Of a stretch of 64,000 bases of DNA, positions 42,619-53,176 are shown piece after piece. Both the position numbers and the translations under genes were made by a program. The DNA is from Pandoraea fibrosis. Lineage in GTDB: Bacteria > Pseudomonadota > Gammaproteobacteria > Burkholderiales > Burkholderiaceae. The notes beneath the pieces are model-generated. The model was not told where the DNA came from, searched no databases, and was given only the letters and a program-made list of their open reading frames with translations. Each line of letters begins with the position of its first letter. The first letter of the stretch is position 1. The stretch is taken from the NCBI RefSeq assembly GCF_000807775.2, contig NZ_CP047385.1, positions 3,534,001 through 3,598,000 of the forward strand, read 5' to 3'.

Positions 42619-44094
42619 ATGCATTCCTCCGTTCCCGGGCAAGTCGTGCCGCTCGCCGAGGCTCCCGATTTTGTCGCCCCCTATTGGCACGATATGCGTC
42701 TGGCGATCACCGGGCAGGACGCCAGGCGCCAGACCGCCCCCGCCAACCTGACGGTCAGCGGCCATGGCGCGTTAGCGTGCGCCTTTCCCTTTACCGACTT
42801 CGCCACGGCAGCGATTGCCAGCGCAACGCTCGCCGTTGCCGGACTCACGACCGGCGCGGCCGGCGACTACGGGCTTGAGGATCATGCCGCGATCCCCGCG
42901 GTGAATGTCGACCGGCGGCTCGCGTCGTTCTGGTTTCTCTCGTCGTTGCGCCCTCAGGGATGGGCGTTGCCACCGATGTGGGACCCGTTGGCGGGTGACT
43001 ACCGAACGGCCGACGGCTGGATTCGCTTGCATACGAATTCGCCGTCTCATCGCGCCGCCGCGCTTACCGTGCTTGATGTGCAAGCCGATCGCGACGCCAT
43101 CGCACGTGTTGTCGCCAACTGGCAGGCGGATGCGCTGGAAACGGCCGTCGTGGCGAATGGAGGATGTGCCGCCGCCATGCGCACGCTCGCCCAATGGGAC
43201 GCCCATCCGCAGGGCGAAGCCGTGGCCCGCGAACCTCTGTTGCATTGGGAGACGTTCGAGGTGGGATCGGCGGCTGGCGCGCGGCGCGACGTCGCCGAGT
43301 GGAAACCGATGCGCGAACGCCCCCTGAACGGCATTCGCGTGCTCGATCTCACGCGCATTCTCGCGGGACCGACGGCAACACGTTTTCTGGCCGGGTTCGG
43401 CGCACAAGTGCTGCGTATCGATCCGCCCGGCTGGGACGAACCCGGCACCGTGCCGGAAGTCGTACTCGGCAAGCGCTGTGCACGCCTCGATCTGAAACAG
43501 GCCGATGGCCGCGCAACCCTCGAAGCCCTGCTGCGCGACGCCGACATCGTTGTGCACGGCTACCGCCCCGATGCACTCGAACATCTCGGCCTCGGCACGG
43601 CGCGGCGCCGCGAACTCAATCCGATGCTGATCGATATCTCGCTCGACGCCTACGGGTGGCAAGGTCCGTGGCAGGCAAGACGCGGATACGACAGTCTTCT
43701 GCAGATGAGTACCGGGATCGCCGACGCCGGCATGCGGGCATTCGGTGCGCAGCGCCCGACGCCGCTACCAGGGCAAGGCATCGACTACGCCACGGGATAT
43801 CTGATGGCGGCGGCGGCGGTTCATGCGCTGGCGCGTCGCCAGACGCAGCACGTGGGAAGCACCGTGCGGGCGTCGCTGGCCCGGACCGCCCGCCTGCTCG
43901 CGACGCATCGCACGCCTGAGCACGCCCCGCCGCCGCTCGCGGCCGAAACGCCTGACGATCTGTCCGCCCGAATCGAAGACACCTCGTGGGGACCGGTGCG
44001 GCGCGTGGCAACGCCGATGTCGATTGCGGGCACCCCCGTCGATTGGGCCTTGCCGGCAATGGCGCTGGGTACGGCCACGCCGCAGTGGCCCTGA
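42619..44094 (+). CDS. CaiB/BaiF family III CoA-transferase with N-terminal extra half
   Basis: A 491-residue CoA-transferase. The family opening motif LNGIRVLDLTRILAGPTATR appears only near residue 235, followed by PEVVLGKRCARLDLKQADGR, ADIVVHGYRPDALEHLGLG and PGQGIDYATGYLMAAAAVHA with the likely catalytic Asp. The first 230 residues resemble the part normally found after these motifs (GDYRTADGWIRLHTNSPSHR, WQADALETAVVANGG), so segment order looks permuted or derived from a tandem protein. It should move CoA between carboxylic acids, a fitting partner for the divergent citrate-synthase-like gene. Confidence 0.85.
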   Translation: MHSSVPGQVVPLAEAPDFVAPYWHDMRLAITGQDARRQTAPANLTVSGHGALACAFPFTDFATAAIASATLAVAGLTTGAAGDYGLEDHAAIPAVNVDRRLASFWFLSSLRPQGWALPPMWDPLAGDYRTADGWIRLHTNSPSHRAAALTVLDVQADRDAIARVVANWQADALETAVVANGGCAAAMRTLAQWDAHPQGEAVAREPLLHWETFEVGSAAGARRDVAEWKPMRERPLNGIRVLDLTRILAGPTATRFLAGFGAQVLRIDPPGWDEPGTVPEVVLGKRCARLDLKQADGRATLEALLRDADIVVHGYRPDALEHLGLGTARRRELNPMLIDISLDAYGWQGPWQARRGYDSLLQMSTGIADAGMRAFGAQRPTPLPGQGIDYATGYLMAAAAVHALARRQTQHVGSTVRASLARTARLLATHRTPEHAPPPLAAETPDDLSARIEDTSWGPVRRVATPMSIAGTPVDWALPAMALGTATPQWP

Positions 44095-44101
44095 TCCCCG
44101 C

Positions 44102-45877
44102 TTACTCGATGACGTGACGCCGCGCCTGCCGCGCGGCGTTGAGTTGGCGTTCCGCCTGACTCAGGAGTGCCGACACGTCGGGCGGCTCGCCGGTCGTCTT
44201 GTCATTCGCGTCGAATGTCACGGCATCACCGATCGCAATACCGAAGCTCGCCGTGAGTGGCAATACGGTGCCCTGCGACAAGGTCAAGTCCGTGGCTTCG
44301 ATGCGCCCGCGCAGCAGTTCCGCGAATTGCCGCGCGCGCGAGGCGTCGAGCACCCGGGCGAGGATCACGAATGCGTCTGCGCCCAGTCGCGCCACCACGT
44401 CGCCGGGCTGGCAGGTATTCAGGCAAACAGTCCCGACGCGACGCAGCACCTCGTCGCCCGCCGCATGCCCCCACGTCGCATTGATCTGGGAAAAGTTGTC
44501 GATGTCGAACTTGATCAGCGCCACCCGTCCCGGCGAGGGCATCGCGCACAGCACGCGCGCCTGTCGCTCGAATGCCCGCCAGTTCATCAGACGTGTCAAC
44601 GGGTCGGTGTCGGCGCATATCTCCAGCTCGCCGACCAGACGCGTGCGCTCGCGTCGCAATTGCACCAACTCGATGGCATTCTGCTTGAGCACGTGCAACG
44701 CATCGAACACGGCACGCACCTGCGCACGCCGCATCGGCAATCCTTCGCCGGGCAACGGTGCGTTGAGCTCGCCTTGAGCGAGCGCATCGACGAAGCGCGT
44801 TGCCTCCTCGAATGGCTGCACCACGCTGCGACGGAAATTGCGTAATGCGAAGAAGATCAGTAGCACTAGCGCGACCTCGGTCAATGCGATGAAGATCAGC
44901 AACCTGAGCGCACTCGTGCGGCGCTCGTCGACCTGATGTGCTGCCAGCCGCAGCATGGTGTCGCGAAAGTCCGTGATCGCCCTCATCGTCGGCACATAGT
45001 TGCGCGCGAATTCGGCGGTCGTCACCGAGGTCGGCCGAGGTTGGCTTGCCAGCGTGCGCACGGTCGCCACGTAGTGCAGTCCGGCGGCGAAGTACTGTGC
45101 GTTGAGCGCCTTGAGCGTTTCAGGGCCAAGCTCCGGCGGCATGATCATGCGCGAGGCGATCATCTCGCGCAGTTGGTCGATGCGGCCGAGCGTGCGTTCC
45201 ATGGTGCGCTGGTCCGCTTCCGTGAGGGTCCTGCCGGTCGTCAGCGGGGCGGTGAAGTTCGACCCCAGTTGGCCCGCGAACTCCCGTAAATCGGCTGCCA
45301 GACGCGCCAGAATGATGTAGTGCAGCGCGGCGGGTGCACCTCGCGAAATCACATCGATACGCGACGATGCCACGGGACTGAAATCGGCGATCACACGGAC
45401 CATCCGGTCCACGGCGTCGCGCACGGCCGCGTCGCTGCGCATGTCGCGCGGGCGTTGCACCAGCAGATCGACGTTGGCACTCGCGGCAGCCAGATCGAGA
45501 CGCGCACGTTCGACGGCACGCAAACCGCCCGCACATTGATCGCATGCGTTGACTGAGAGCGCGGAAAGCAATTCCTGGAGACGTGCGTTGGTCGCCTCGC
45601 GCGCATCGCGTAACGCCATGACGGCATCGTTCGGCAGGGGAAGATCGGCGCCCAGCACCGCATTGGCCGGGCCGCGTTCGGCAGACGCCTTCTCCATCGC
45701 CAGCAAGGTGGCACGCAGCGCATCGAGCGCCACAGACGCGTCATCGGCGCGCCGATAACTTCCCCAGGCCCAGGTCAGCAGACTGGTGCAAAGGATGACA
45801 ACGACGGAGACGACGGCGAGGTTCTGCAACCGCAGACGGCCGTTGAGCGAAATGGCCGAGAGTAACTTGTGCTTCAT
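44102..45877 (-). CDS. Membrane GGDEF-domain protein with degenerate active site
   Basis: A 591-residue sensor-type protein. TM1 is LAVVSVVVILCTSLLTWAWG and TM2 ALRLLIFIALTEVALVLLIF near residue 300, bracketing a large periplasmic domain of helical type. A HAMP-like linker precedes the GGDEF domain (about 420-575): TDPLTRLMNWRAFERQ, FDIDNFSQINATWGHAAGDE, then RLGADAFVIL where GGDEF should be. The signature is GADAF, lacking the second Gly and the Glu, and the inhibitory-site Arg of RxxD is missing (CQPGD). I infer little or no diguanylate cyclase activity; it may bind GTP or act by interaction. Confidence 0.85.
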   Translation of the reverse strand: MKHKLLSAISLNGRLRLQNLAVVSVVVILCTSLLTWAWGSYRRADDASVALDALRATLLAMEKASAERGPANAVLGADLPLPNDAVMALRDAREATNARLQELLSALSVNACDQCAGGLRAVERARLDLAAASANVDLLVQRPRDMRSDAAVRDAVDRMVRVIADFSPVASSRIDVISRGAPAALHYIILARLAADLREFAGQLGSNFTAPLTTGRTLTEADQRTMERTLGRIDQLREMIASRMIMPPELGPETLKALNAQYFAAGLHYVATVRTLASQPRPTSVTTAEFARNYVPTMRAITDFRDTMLRLAAHQVDERRTSALRLLIFIALTEVALVLLIFFALRNFRRSVVQPFEEATRFVDALAQGELNAPLPGEGLPMRRAQVRAVFDALHVLKQNAIELVQLRRERTRLVGELEICADTDPLTRLMNWRAFERQARVLCAMPSPGRVALIKFDIDNFSQINATWGHAAGDEVLRRVGTVCLNTCQPGDVVARLGADAFVILARVLDASRARQFAELLRGRIEATDLTLSQGTVLPLTASFGIAIGDAVTFDANDKTTGEPPDVSALLSQAERQLNAARQARRHVIE

Positions 45878-46090
45878 TGACGATGACACCGTCGGCCACA
45901 CGGTACAGGCTCCCACAACAGCCGCAACGGGTGCCGCCGCGATGGCAGCACGCCGCAGCGCGCTCCGACAAACGTTGTGCCCGGCACAAGACACGCACGC
46001 TTTGGCTTCGCTTCGGCGCGAGCAGGCTGTCCGGGCCGAAGCGGCGCCATTGTCGCACACCGCCTCGCCCGCCCATCACGCGCCGCATGC

Positions 46091-48199
<2,109 letters not shown>

Positions 48200-48200
48200 T

Positions 48201-48218
48201 TATGCAACTCGTTGCATA
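48201..48218. promoter_or_regulatory. PadR operator, copy 1
   Basis: TATGCAAC-TC-GTTGCATA, perfect 8-bp arms around 2 bp. Located 83 bp upstream of fadH, centre 50 bp from copy 2. Confidence 0.75.
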
Positions 48219-48248
48219 GTTGTCGGCGATTTTATGTGCCCGATGCGA

Positions 48249-48270
48249 ACTATGCAACGGGTTGCATAGT
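48249..48270. promoter_or_regulatory. PadR operator, copy 2
   Basis: ACTATGCAAC-GG-GTTGCATAGT, perfect 10-bp arms around 2 bp, 28 bp upstream of the padR start codon. It shares the core of copy 1. Confidence 0.78.
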
Positions 48271-48297
48271 GGAATTAGAGTCCCTACACTGCCCGTC

Positions 48298-48867
48298 ATG
48301 CCGCTCGCTCACGCCCTCATGACCTCGCTGCTGGAGAAATCCTCCTCGGGGTACGATCTCGCCCGCCGATTCGACAAGTCGATCGGCTTCTTCTGGCACG
48401 CCACACATCAACAGATCTATCGCGAATTGGCACGCATGGAGGCGTCTGGCTGGATCGACTCGATGGCCGCGCCCGACGGGGGACGCACCCGCAAGCGGGT
48501 GTATCGCGTGCTCGACGCCGGCCGGGACGAGTTACTTGCCTGGGCCGCCACCCCGACAGCCCCATCCGATCTTCGCGATGACCTCATGGTCCGGCTGCGC
48601 GCCGACGCCGCCATCGGCCCGCTCGGGCTACAGCCCGAGTTGCGACGCCGGGCGGCGCTGCACGCGCAAAAGCTCGCGGCCTATCGCGCCATCGAGGCCC
48701 GCGATTTTCCGTCAGGCGAAACCCTCACGCGGGAGGCGTCGCTGCAACGGCACATCCTTCTGCTGGGCGTGCGCTATGAACAGGGGTGGCTGGACTGGAC
48801 GCGCGATGCCCTGACCCTGCTGGAACGCTGGGATGGCGCGGCTCTCGACGAGGATGCATCGGCCTGA
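48298..48867 (+). CDS. PadR-family transcriptional regulator
   Basis: A 189-residue winged-helix repressor: LAHALMTSLLEKSSSGYDLA opens the domain, FFWHATHQQIYRELARMEAS holds the recognition helix and GGRTRKRVYRVLDAGRDELL the wing. The C-terminal half (about 85-185) is the helical dimerisation domain typical of PadR-s1/Vir_act_alpha_C proteins. Two near-identical palindromes sit between it and divergent fadH, indicating autoregulation plus fadH control. Effector unknown; phenolic acids are the classical PadR ligands. Confidence 0.9.
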   Translation: MPLAHALMTSLLEKSSSGYDLARRFDKSIGFFWHATHQQIYRELARMEASGWIDSMAAPDGGRTRKRVYRVLDAGRDELLAWAATPTAPSDLRDDLMVRLRADAAIGPLGLQPELRRRAALHAQKLAAYRAIEARDFPSGETLTREASLQRHILLLGVRYEQGWLDWTRDALTLLERWDGAALDEDASA

Positions 48868-49042
48868 GACGCCTGATATACCGGCCTGAGGTCTGGCCCG
48901 GACCGAAGCCGGCCCTATCGTCGTGACCACCAAATCGTCCCATTTTCTTGTCAACGGATGGGGCACATGGCGCGTTTAACGAAGGAATCGATGTCGGGCT
49001 TACCGGCCCGCGTTACCGTTTTTCGCCCCACCCTAGGCATTC

Positions 49043-50074
49043 ATGGTGTTTTCTTCCAAGCTCTCTCAGCTTTCCCGGCTGACCGGCCGTGTTCGCACCC
49101 TCGCAACACTGTCCGCCCTGGTCGCCACCGTCCTCCCGTTTTCCTCCGCCCACGCGGGTACGGTCATCGTGCTCGACTCCGGTGCCGCCCAGCTTTCGCT
49201 CATCGATCAGGCCACCCATAAGGTCGTTGGGACGATGCCGACGGGCAAAGAGCCGCATCACCTGATGATTACGCCCGACAAGCGTTCGCTGATTGTGGCG
49301 AATTCGGTGTCGAACAGCCTGATGTTCCTCGACCCGAACACCGGCAAGCTGCAACGCCAGGTCGCCGACATCGACGACCCCTACCAGCTCGGCTTCTCGC
49401 CCGACCGCAAATGGTTCGTGACGGCAGCGCTGCGTCTGGACCGGGTCGACCTCTATCGCTACGACGGTGAGAACGTTGTCGTCGCCAAACGTATTCCGCT
49501 GGCCAAAACGCCCAGCCACATGACGTTCTCGTCCGATAGCAAGACGGTATTCGTCACGTTGCAGGATTCGGGTGAACTGGCGGCCATCGACCTCGCTACG
49601 CAAACGATCAAATGGCGCATGCCGGTGGGCAAGACCCCCGCCGGCCTGTGGATGACGCCGGGCGACAAGTATCTGCTGGTTGGCATGACCGGCGAAGACG
49701 ACGTCGCCGTGGTCGACTGGCGTGCACAGAAGGTGATCAAACGTATCCAGACGGGTCGCGGCGCACACAACTTCCGTTCGCTCTCCGACGGCCGTCATAT
49801 CGCCGTGAGCAATCGTGTCGAGAGCACGATCAGCATCCTGGACTACGAGTCGCTCACCAAGGTCGCCGACATCACCGGCCTCATGCCGGGGCCCGATGAC
49901 ATGGAATTGTCCGCGGACAAGCGCTATCTTTGGGTGACGTTCCGGTTTGCACGCCACGTGGGCGTGATCGACCTGACGACGCGTCAACTGGTCGACCGCA
50001 TTGCTGTCAACCGGTCGCCGCACGGCATCTTCTTCGCCGACCGAGCCCCAGTACTTTCGCCGAATCCGGACTGA
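49043..50074 (+). CDS. Periplasmic YVTN-type seven-bladed beta-propeller protein
   Basis: A 343-residue exported protein. Signal peptide TLATLSALVATVLPFSSAHA, then repeats of about 42 residues with the PxG/SPDxxxxxV pattern: GTMPTGKEPHHLMITPDKRS, LAKTPSHMTFSSDSKTVFVT, RMPVGKTPAGLWMTPGDKYL, ADITGLMPGPDDMELSADKR. The C-terminal repeat ends ADRAPVLSP. Such propellers act as binding or scaffold modules, some as quinoprotein-like accessory factors. Only 12 bp separate it from a sterol-desaturase-family gene, so the two form an operon. Confidence 0.85.
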   Translation: MVFSSKLSQLSRLTGRVRTLATLSALVATVLPFSSAHAGTVIVLDSGAAQLSLIDQATHKVVGTMPTGKEPHHLMITPDKRSLIVANSVSNSLMFLDPNTGKLQRQVADIDDPYQLGFSPDRKWFVTAALRLDRVDLYRYDGENVVVAKRIPLAKTPSHMTFSSDSKTVFVTLQDSGELAAIDLATQTIKWRMPVGKTPAGLWMTPGDKYLLVGMTGEDDVAVVDWRAQKVIKRIQTGRGAHNFRSLSDGRHIAVSNRVESTISILDYESLTKVADITGLMPGPDDMELSADKRYLWVTFRFARHVGVIDLTTRQLVDRIAVNRSPHGIFFADRAPVLSPNPD

Positions 50075-50086
50075 TAAGGCCGCAAG

Positions 50087-51079
50087 ATGATTCAGGAAGC
50101 CCTCAACGTCGTCGACAGCGCAATCTCCGCCGTACAAACGCTCATCTACGTTGATGTGGTGCAGCCGCTGCTGTTTCACTTCAACCTGATGGGCTACGAC
50201 GATGACATCTATGACGCGCTGTACTGGGTGCTCATCGGTGTGTTGCAGATTGGCGTGACGTACGCACTGCTGCGTCCGCTCGAGGCGCTGCGCCCGGTCG
50301 AACAGTGGCAGGACCGCCGTCAGGTGCGCGCCGACGTGATCTACACGTGGATCGCCAAGCTCGGCATTCTGAATCTGCTGTTCTTTGTGGTGTTGCAACC
50401 GGTCTTCAACGAATTGCAGAGCCAGATGGTGATTCACGGCTTGCCGAGCGTCGATCTCGATGGCCTGTATCCGGGCGTGACGGATCAGCCGCTGGTGTCG
50501 TTCCTGATGTATCTGATCGTGCTTGACTTCGCCGGTTACTGGTATCACCGCTGGCAGCATCGCTTCGGCGTGTGGTGGGAGCTTCACGCGGTGCATCACA
50601 GCCAGCAGCAGATGTCGCTGTGGTCGGATGACCGCAACCACTTCCTCGACGACATCGTGCAGGCTGGGTTCTTCGCCGCGATTGCGCTCTTCATCGGCGT
50701 GCAGCCGGCGCAGTACGTCGTGCTCGTGGCCGTGGGTAACTTCCTGCAAAGCGTGCAGCATGTCAACGCCCGCCTGCCTTTCGGCCCGGTGCTCGAGCGT
50801 CTGATCGTCAGTCCGATCTTCCATCGCCGCCATCACGCGATCGGCTACGGCCACGAAGGCACGCGCTACGGGTGCAACTTCGGCGTGCTGTTCCCGTGGT
50901 GGGACATGCTGTTCCGCACGGCGTCATGGGAACGTACCGTGGAGCCGACCGGCATTCGCGACCAACTCCCTGCCCCGCAGGGCCGGTCGCGCCGATACGG
51001 TATGGGCGTGCTCGCCCAGCAGGTGCGTGCATTCGGGCGCATCGTCCGTCGCCTCGCCCCACGCCGTCGGGCGATTTGA
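50087..51079 (+). CDS. Sterol desaturase / fatty acid hydroxylase family membrane protein
   Basis: A 330-residue di-iron membrane oxygenase. The histidine boxes are visible: YWYHRWQHRF, ELHAVHHSQQQM and IFHRRHHAIGYG, within a framework of four to five membrane helices (YWVLIGVLQIGVTYALLRPL, VSFLMYLIVLDFAGYWYH, YVVLVAVGNFLQSVQH). The family hydroxylates or desaturates lipids at the membrane using O2. Co-transcribed with the upstream periplasmic propeller; a lipid substrate is likely but not identified. The basic C-terminal tail is long. Confidence 0.9.
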   Translation: MIQEALNVVDSAISAVQTLIYVDVVQPLLFHFNLMGYDDDIYDALYWVLIGVLQIGVTYALLRPLEALRPVEQWQDRRQVRADVIYTWIAKLGILNLLFFVVLQPVFNELQSQMVIHGLPSVDLDGLYPGVTDQPLVSFLMYLIVLDFAGYWYHRWQHRFGVWWELHAVHHSQQQMSLWSDDRNHFLDDIVQAGFFAAIALFIGVQPAQYVVLVAVGNFLQSVQHVNARLPFGPVLERLIVSPIFHRRHHAIGYGHEGTRYGCNFGVLFPWWDMLFRTASWERTVEPTGIRDQLPAPQGRSRRYGMGVLAQQVRAFGRIVRRLAPRRRAI

Positions 51080-51150
51080 CTTCGCCGAGGCGTTCGGCCA
51101 ACGTTTGGGCGACGGCTCGCGCATTGCGAAGCCAGCGCAGTCAACGCTGG

Positions 51151-51852
51151 TCACTTCGCGCCGGCGGGCCTGGCTGGCGTGCAGCAATGCTGCGTGTCGA
51201 TGGACTTCCCGCGACACGCCGGCAATGACGGCTGGGTCTTGCAAAGCAGCGCCTGATACGGCCAGCCATATTGGAACCCCTTGTCGAGCATGCAGAGCTG
51301 AGCGGCGGCGATGTCGTTCAGCATCATGACGTCCGAGGGCGTAGACAATTCCGTATAGCCGCAAGCGGTCATCTCGCGCTTCACGGTATCGACGTCTTCC
51401 CCCGGTCGGCGCCAATACGTATAGGCCGGTGGTAACGGCTCGCGAGCCTTCACAGCCTTGGGGTCGAAATCCGGCGCCGTCCCGAACGTCTTCCCGCGCG
51501 GCACATTGGCGCATGCCGGCAAACGCGGCTGGGTGGCGCACAAAATCCGCTGGTCCTGATACGCGAAGCCCCGATCGATCATGCACAACTCGCCCGCGGC
51601 ATAGGCGTTGGTGGTCATGTCTTCACTGCCCACATAGGCCGAATCGGGGAATCCGCAAGCGAGCAAGGCACTGCGCACGCCCGACTCGGCCACGCCCGGC
51701 TTCGCCCACAGTTGGAAAAGCGGCGGCGCAGGCTGGAATGGTCGCGTGGTGCAAGCCGCCAGCCCGATCGCACAGGCGAGCGAGGCAGTCAACGCAGCCA
51801 TCCCGGTAGTTTTGGCGCGGCGCAAGGCCAGGATCGATCGACGCGTCAGCAT
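51151..51852 (-). CDS. Lipoprotein with internal duplication of a Cys-rich module
   Basis: A 233-residue lipoprotein: positively charged start MLTRRSILALRR, hydrophobic core and lipobox GLAAC. The ATG at 51852 follows GAGGTGGG. The mature part has two related modules of about 75 residues. Module 1 carries LLACGFPDSAYVG, ELCMIDRGFAYQD and CATQPRLPAC; module 2 carries MTACGYTELSTPS, QLCMLDKGFQYGW and CKTQPSLPAC. Four Cys per module occupy matching positions and probably form disulfides. I do not recognise a named family. Monocistronic, converging on the sterol-desaturase gene across a short hairpin (51132-51150). Confidence 0.75.
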   Translation of the reverse strand: MLTRRSILALRRAKTTGMAALTASLACAIGLAACTTRPFQPAPPLFQLWAKPGVAESGVRSALLACGFPDSAYVGSEDMTTNAYAAGELCMIDRGFAYQDQRILCATQPRLPACANVPRGKTFGTAPDFDPKAVKAREPLPPAYTYWRRPGEDVDTVKREMTACGYTELSTPSDVMMLNDIAAAQLCMLDKGFQYGWPYQALLCKTQPSLPACRGKSIDTQHCCTPARPAGAK

Positions 51853-52102
51853 TCCCACCTCATGAAATCTCCTGATAGTCCCCCGCGCCATCCGCAATGA
51901 CGCACTCGCGCGCGAGAAGGTCCGCATTGTACCGTTTTGCATCCCTTCCCTCGGATGCCTAAACTTGTGCCATTCCTCCCGGCCCAGGCTGCGAGCAGGG
52001 CAAGCGGCTCATCGGTACCGGAGCCAGTCTGCTGGTATGCTTTCGCGCTGAACGTGAACAATGGCCGTACACTCCGCCGGCCGTGCCGAGCGGCTGACAA
52101 TC

Positions 52103-53176
52103 ATGGTGCAACTGCAATCTCACGCCGGCGACGCGCTCGCCGGCCCTCACATCGCGTGGTACGTCTATGGACTGCGCTCGTTTCTTGCGCTCGTCGTGCT
52201 CGGCGCTTGCGCGTGGGGGGGCATGGCCCTCGCCTACCGCTGCCCTGGCCCAGCGGTTGTCCGGTATCCCGTTGTCGCCCTGTGGGTCGTACTCGGCGTT
52301 GCGGCGATCGTCGCCTTGCTGCGCGTGCGAGCAGGGGTGCCGCTCAGGGGCTGGCCGCTTGGCTTTCTGGTCGCGACGATCCTGCTGCTCAGCTGGTGGC
52401 ACACGCTTAAGCCTTCCAACGACCGCAACTGGGCTGCCGACGTCGCGCAACTGCTCGCCCCTGAGCAGGACGGTTCGCGCATCACCCTGCACAACGTGCG
52501 CAACTTCGAATGGCGCACCGAGACCGACTTCACGCCGCGCTGGGAAACGCGCGAGTACGACCTTGACAAACTCGTAAGCGCCGATCTCGTGCTCTCGTAC
52601 TGGATGGGCCCTGCCATTGCCCACACGCTGGTGTCGTTCGGTTTTTCGGACGGCAAGCGTGTCGTGTTCTCCATCGAGATTCGCAAGAAGCAAGGGCAGA
52701 AGTTCTCGGCGGTCGGCGGCTTTTTCAAGGACTTCGAAGCCACGCTGGTCGCCGCCGACGAGCGTGACATTCTGCGCGTGCGCAGCAATGTGCGCGGCGA
52801 AACGGTCTATCTGTATCGGCTCAACATTCCGCCCAAGGCGCTACGCGAAGTCTTCCTCGGCTACCTCGAACGGGCACGCGAACTGCGCCGCGAACCCGCC
52901 TGGTACAACACGCTCACCAGCAATTGCACGACCATCGTGTTCGAACTGGCACGCATCATCGCGCCGGGCCTGCCGCTCGACTACCGCCTGCTGCTGTCGG
53001 GCTACTTTGCCGAATACGCCTACGATCAGGGGGGGCTCACGCCAGGCTTCACCTACGCGCAACTGCATGAGCGCGGCAACATCGTCGCACGTGCGCTGGC
53101 GGCAGGCGACGCCCCCGACTTCTCGACGCTGATACGCCAAGGCGTGCCCGGTGACGACCCCAAGGTGAGGCCATGA
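52103..53176 (+). CDS. DUF4105 (Lnb N-terminal periplasmic) family membrane protein
   Basis: A protein of about 357 residues with three N-terminal membrane helices (FLALVVLGACAWGGMALAY, VVALWVVLGVAAIVALLRV, GFLVATILLLSWWH) and a periplasmic DUF4105 domain: RNFEWRTETDFTPRWETREY, LVSFGFSDGKRVVFSIEIRK and YNTLTSNCTTIVFELAR with the invariant Asn-Cys. The Asn-Cys core suggests a papain-like catalytic site. ATG 52103 is chosen, ATG 52061 is also open. Its stop overlaps the lipase-like lipoprotein gene (ATGA), implying a joint role in the envelope. Confidence 0.82.
   Translation: MVQLQSHAGDALAGPHIAWYVYGLRSFLALVVLGACAWGGMALAYRCPGPAVVRYPVVALWVVLGVAAIVALLRVRAGVPLRGWPLGFLVATILLLSWWHTLKPSNDRNWAADVAQLLAPEQDGSRITLHNVRNFEWRTETDFTPRWETREYDLDKLVSADLVLSYWMGPAIAHTLVSFGFSDGKRVVFSIEIRKKQGQKFSAVGGFFKDFEATLVAADERDILRVRSNVRGETVYLYRLNIPPKALREVFLGYLERARELRREPAWYNTLTSNCTTIVFELARIIAPGLPLDYRLLLSGYFAEYAYDQGGLTPGFTYAQLHERGNIVARALAAGDAPDFSTLIRQGVPGDDPKVRP

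Noticed and set aside
49013..50854. 613-codon open frame antisense to the propeller and desaturase genes
   Set aside because: Arg/His/Asp/Val-rich mirror product of GC-rich codon bias without domain motifs; the sense strand encodes two clear families.
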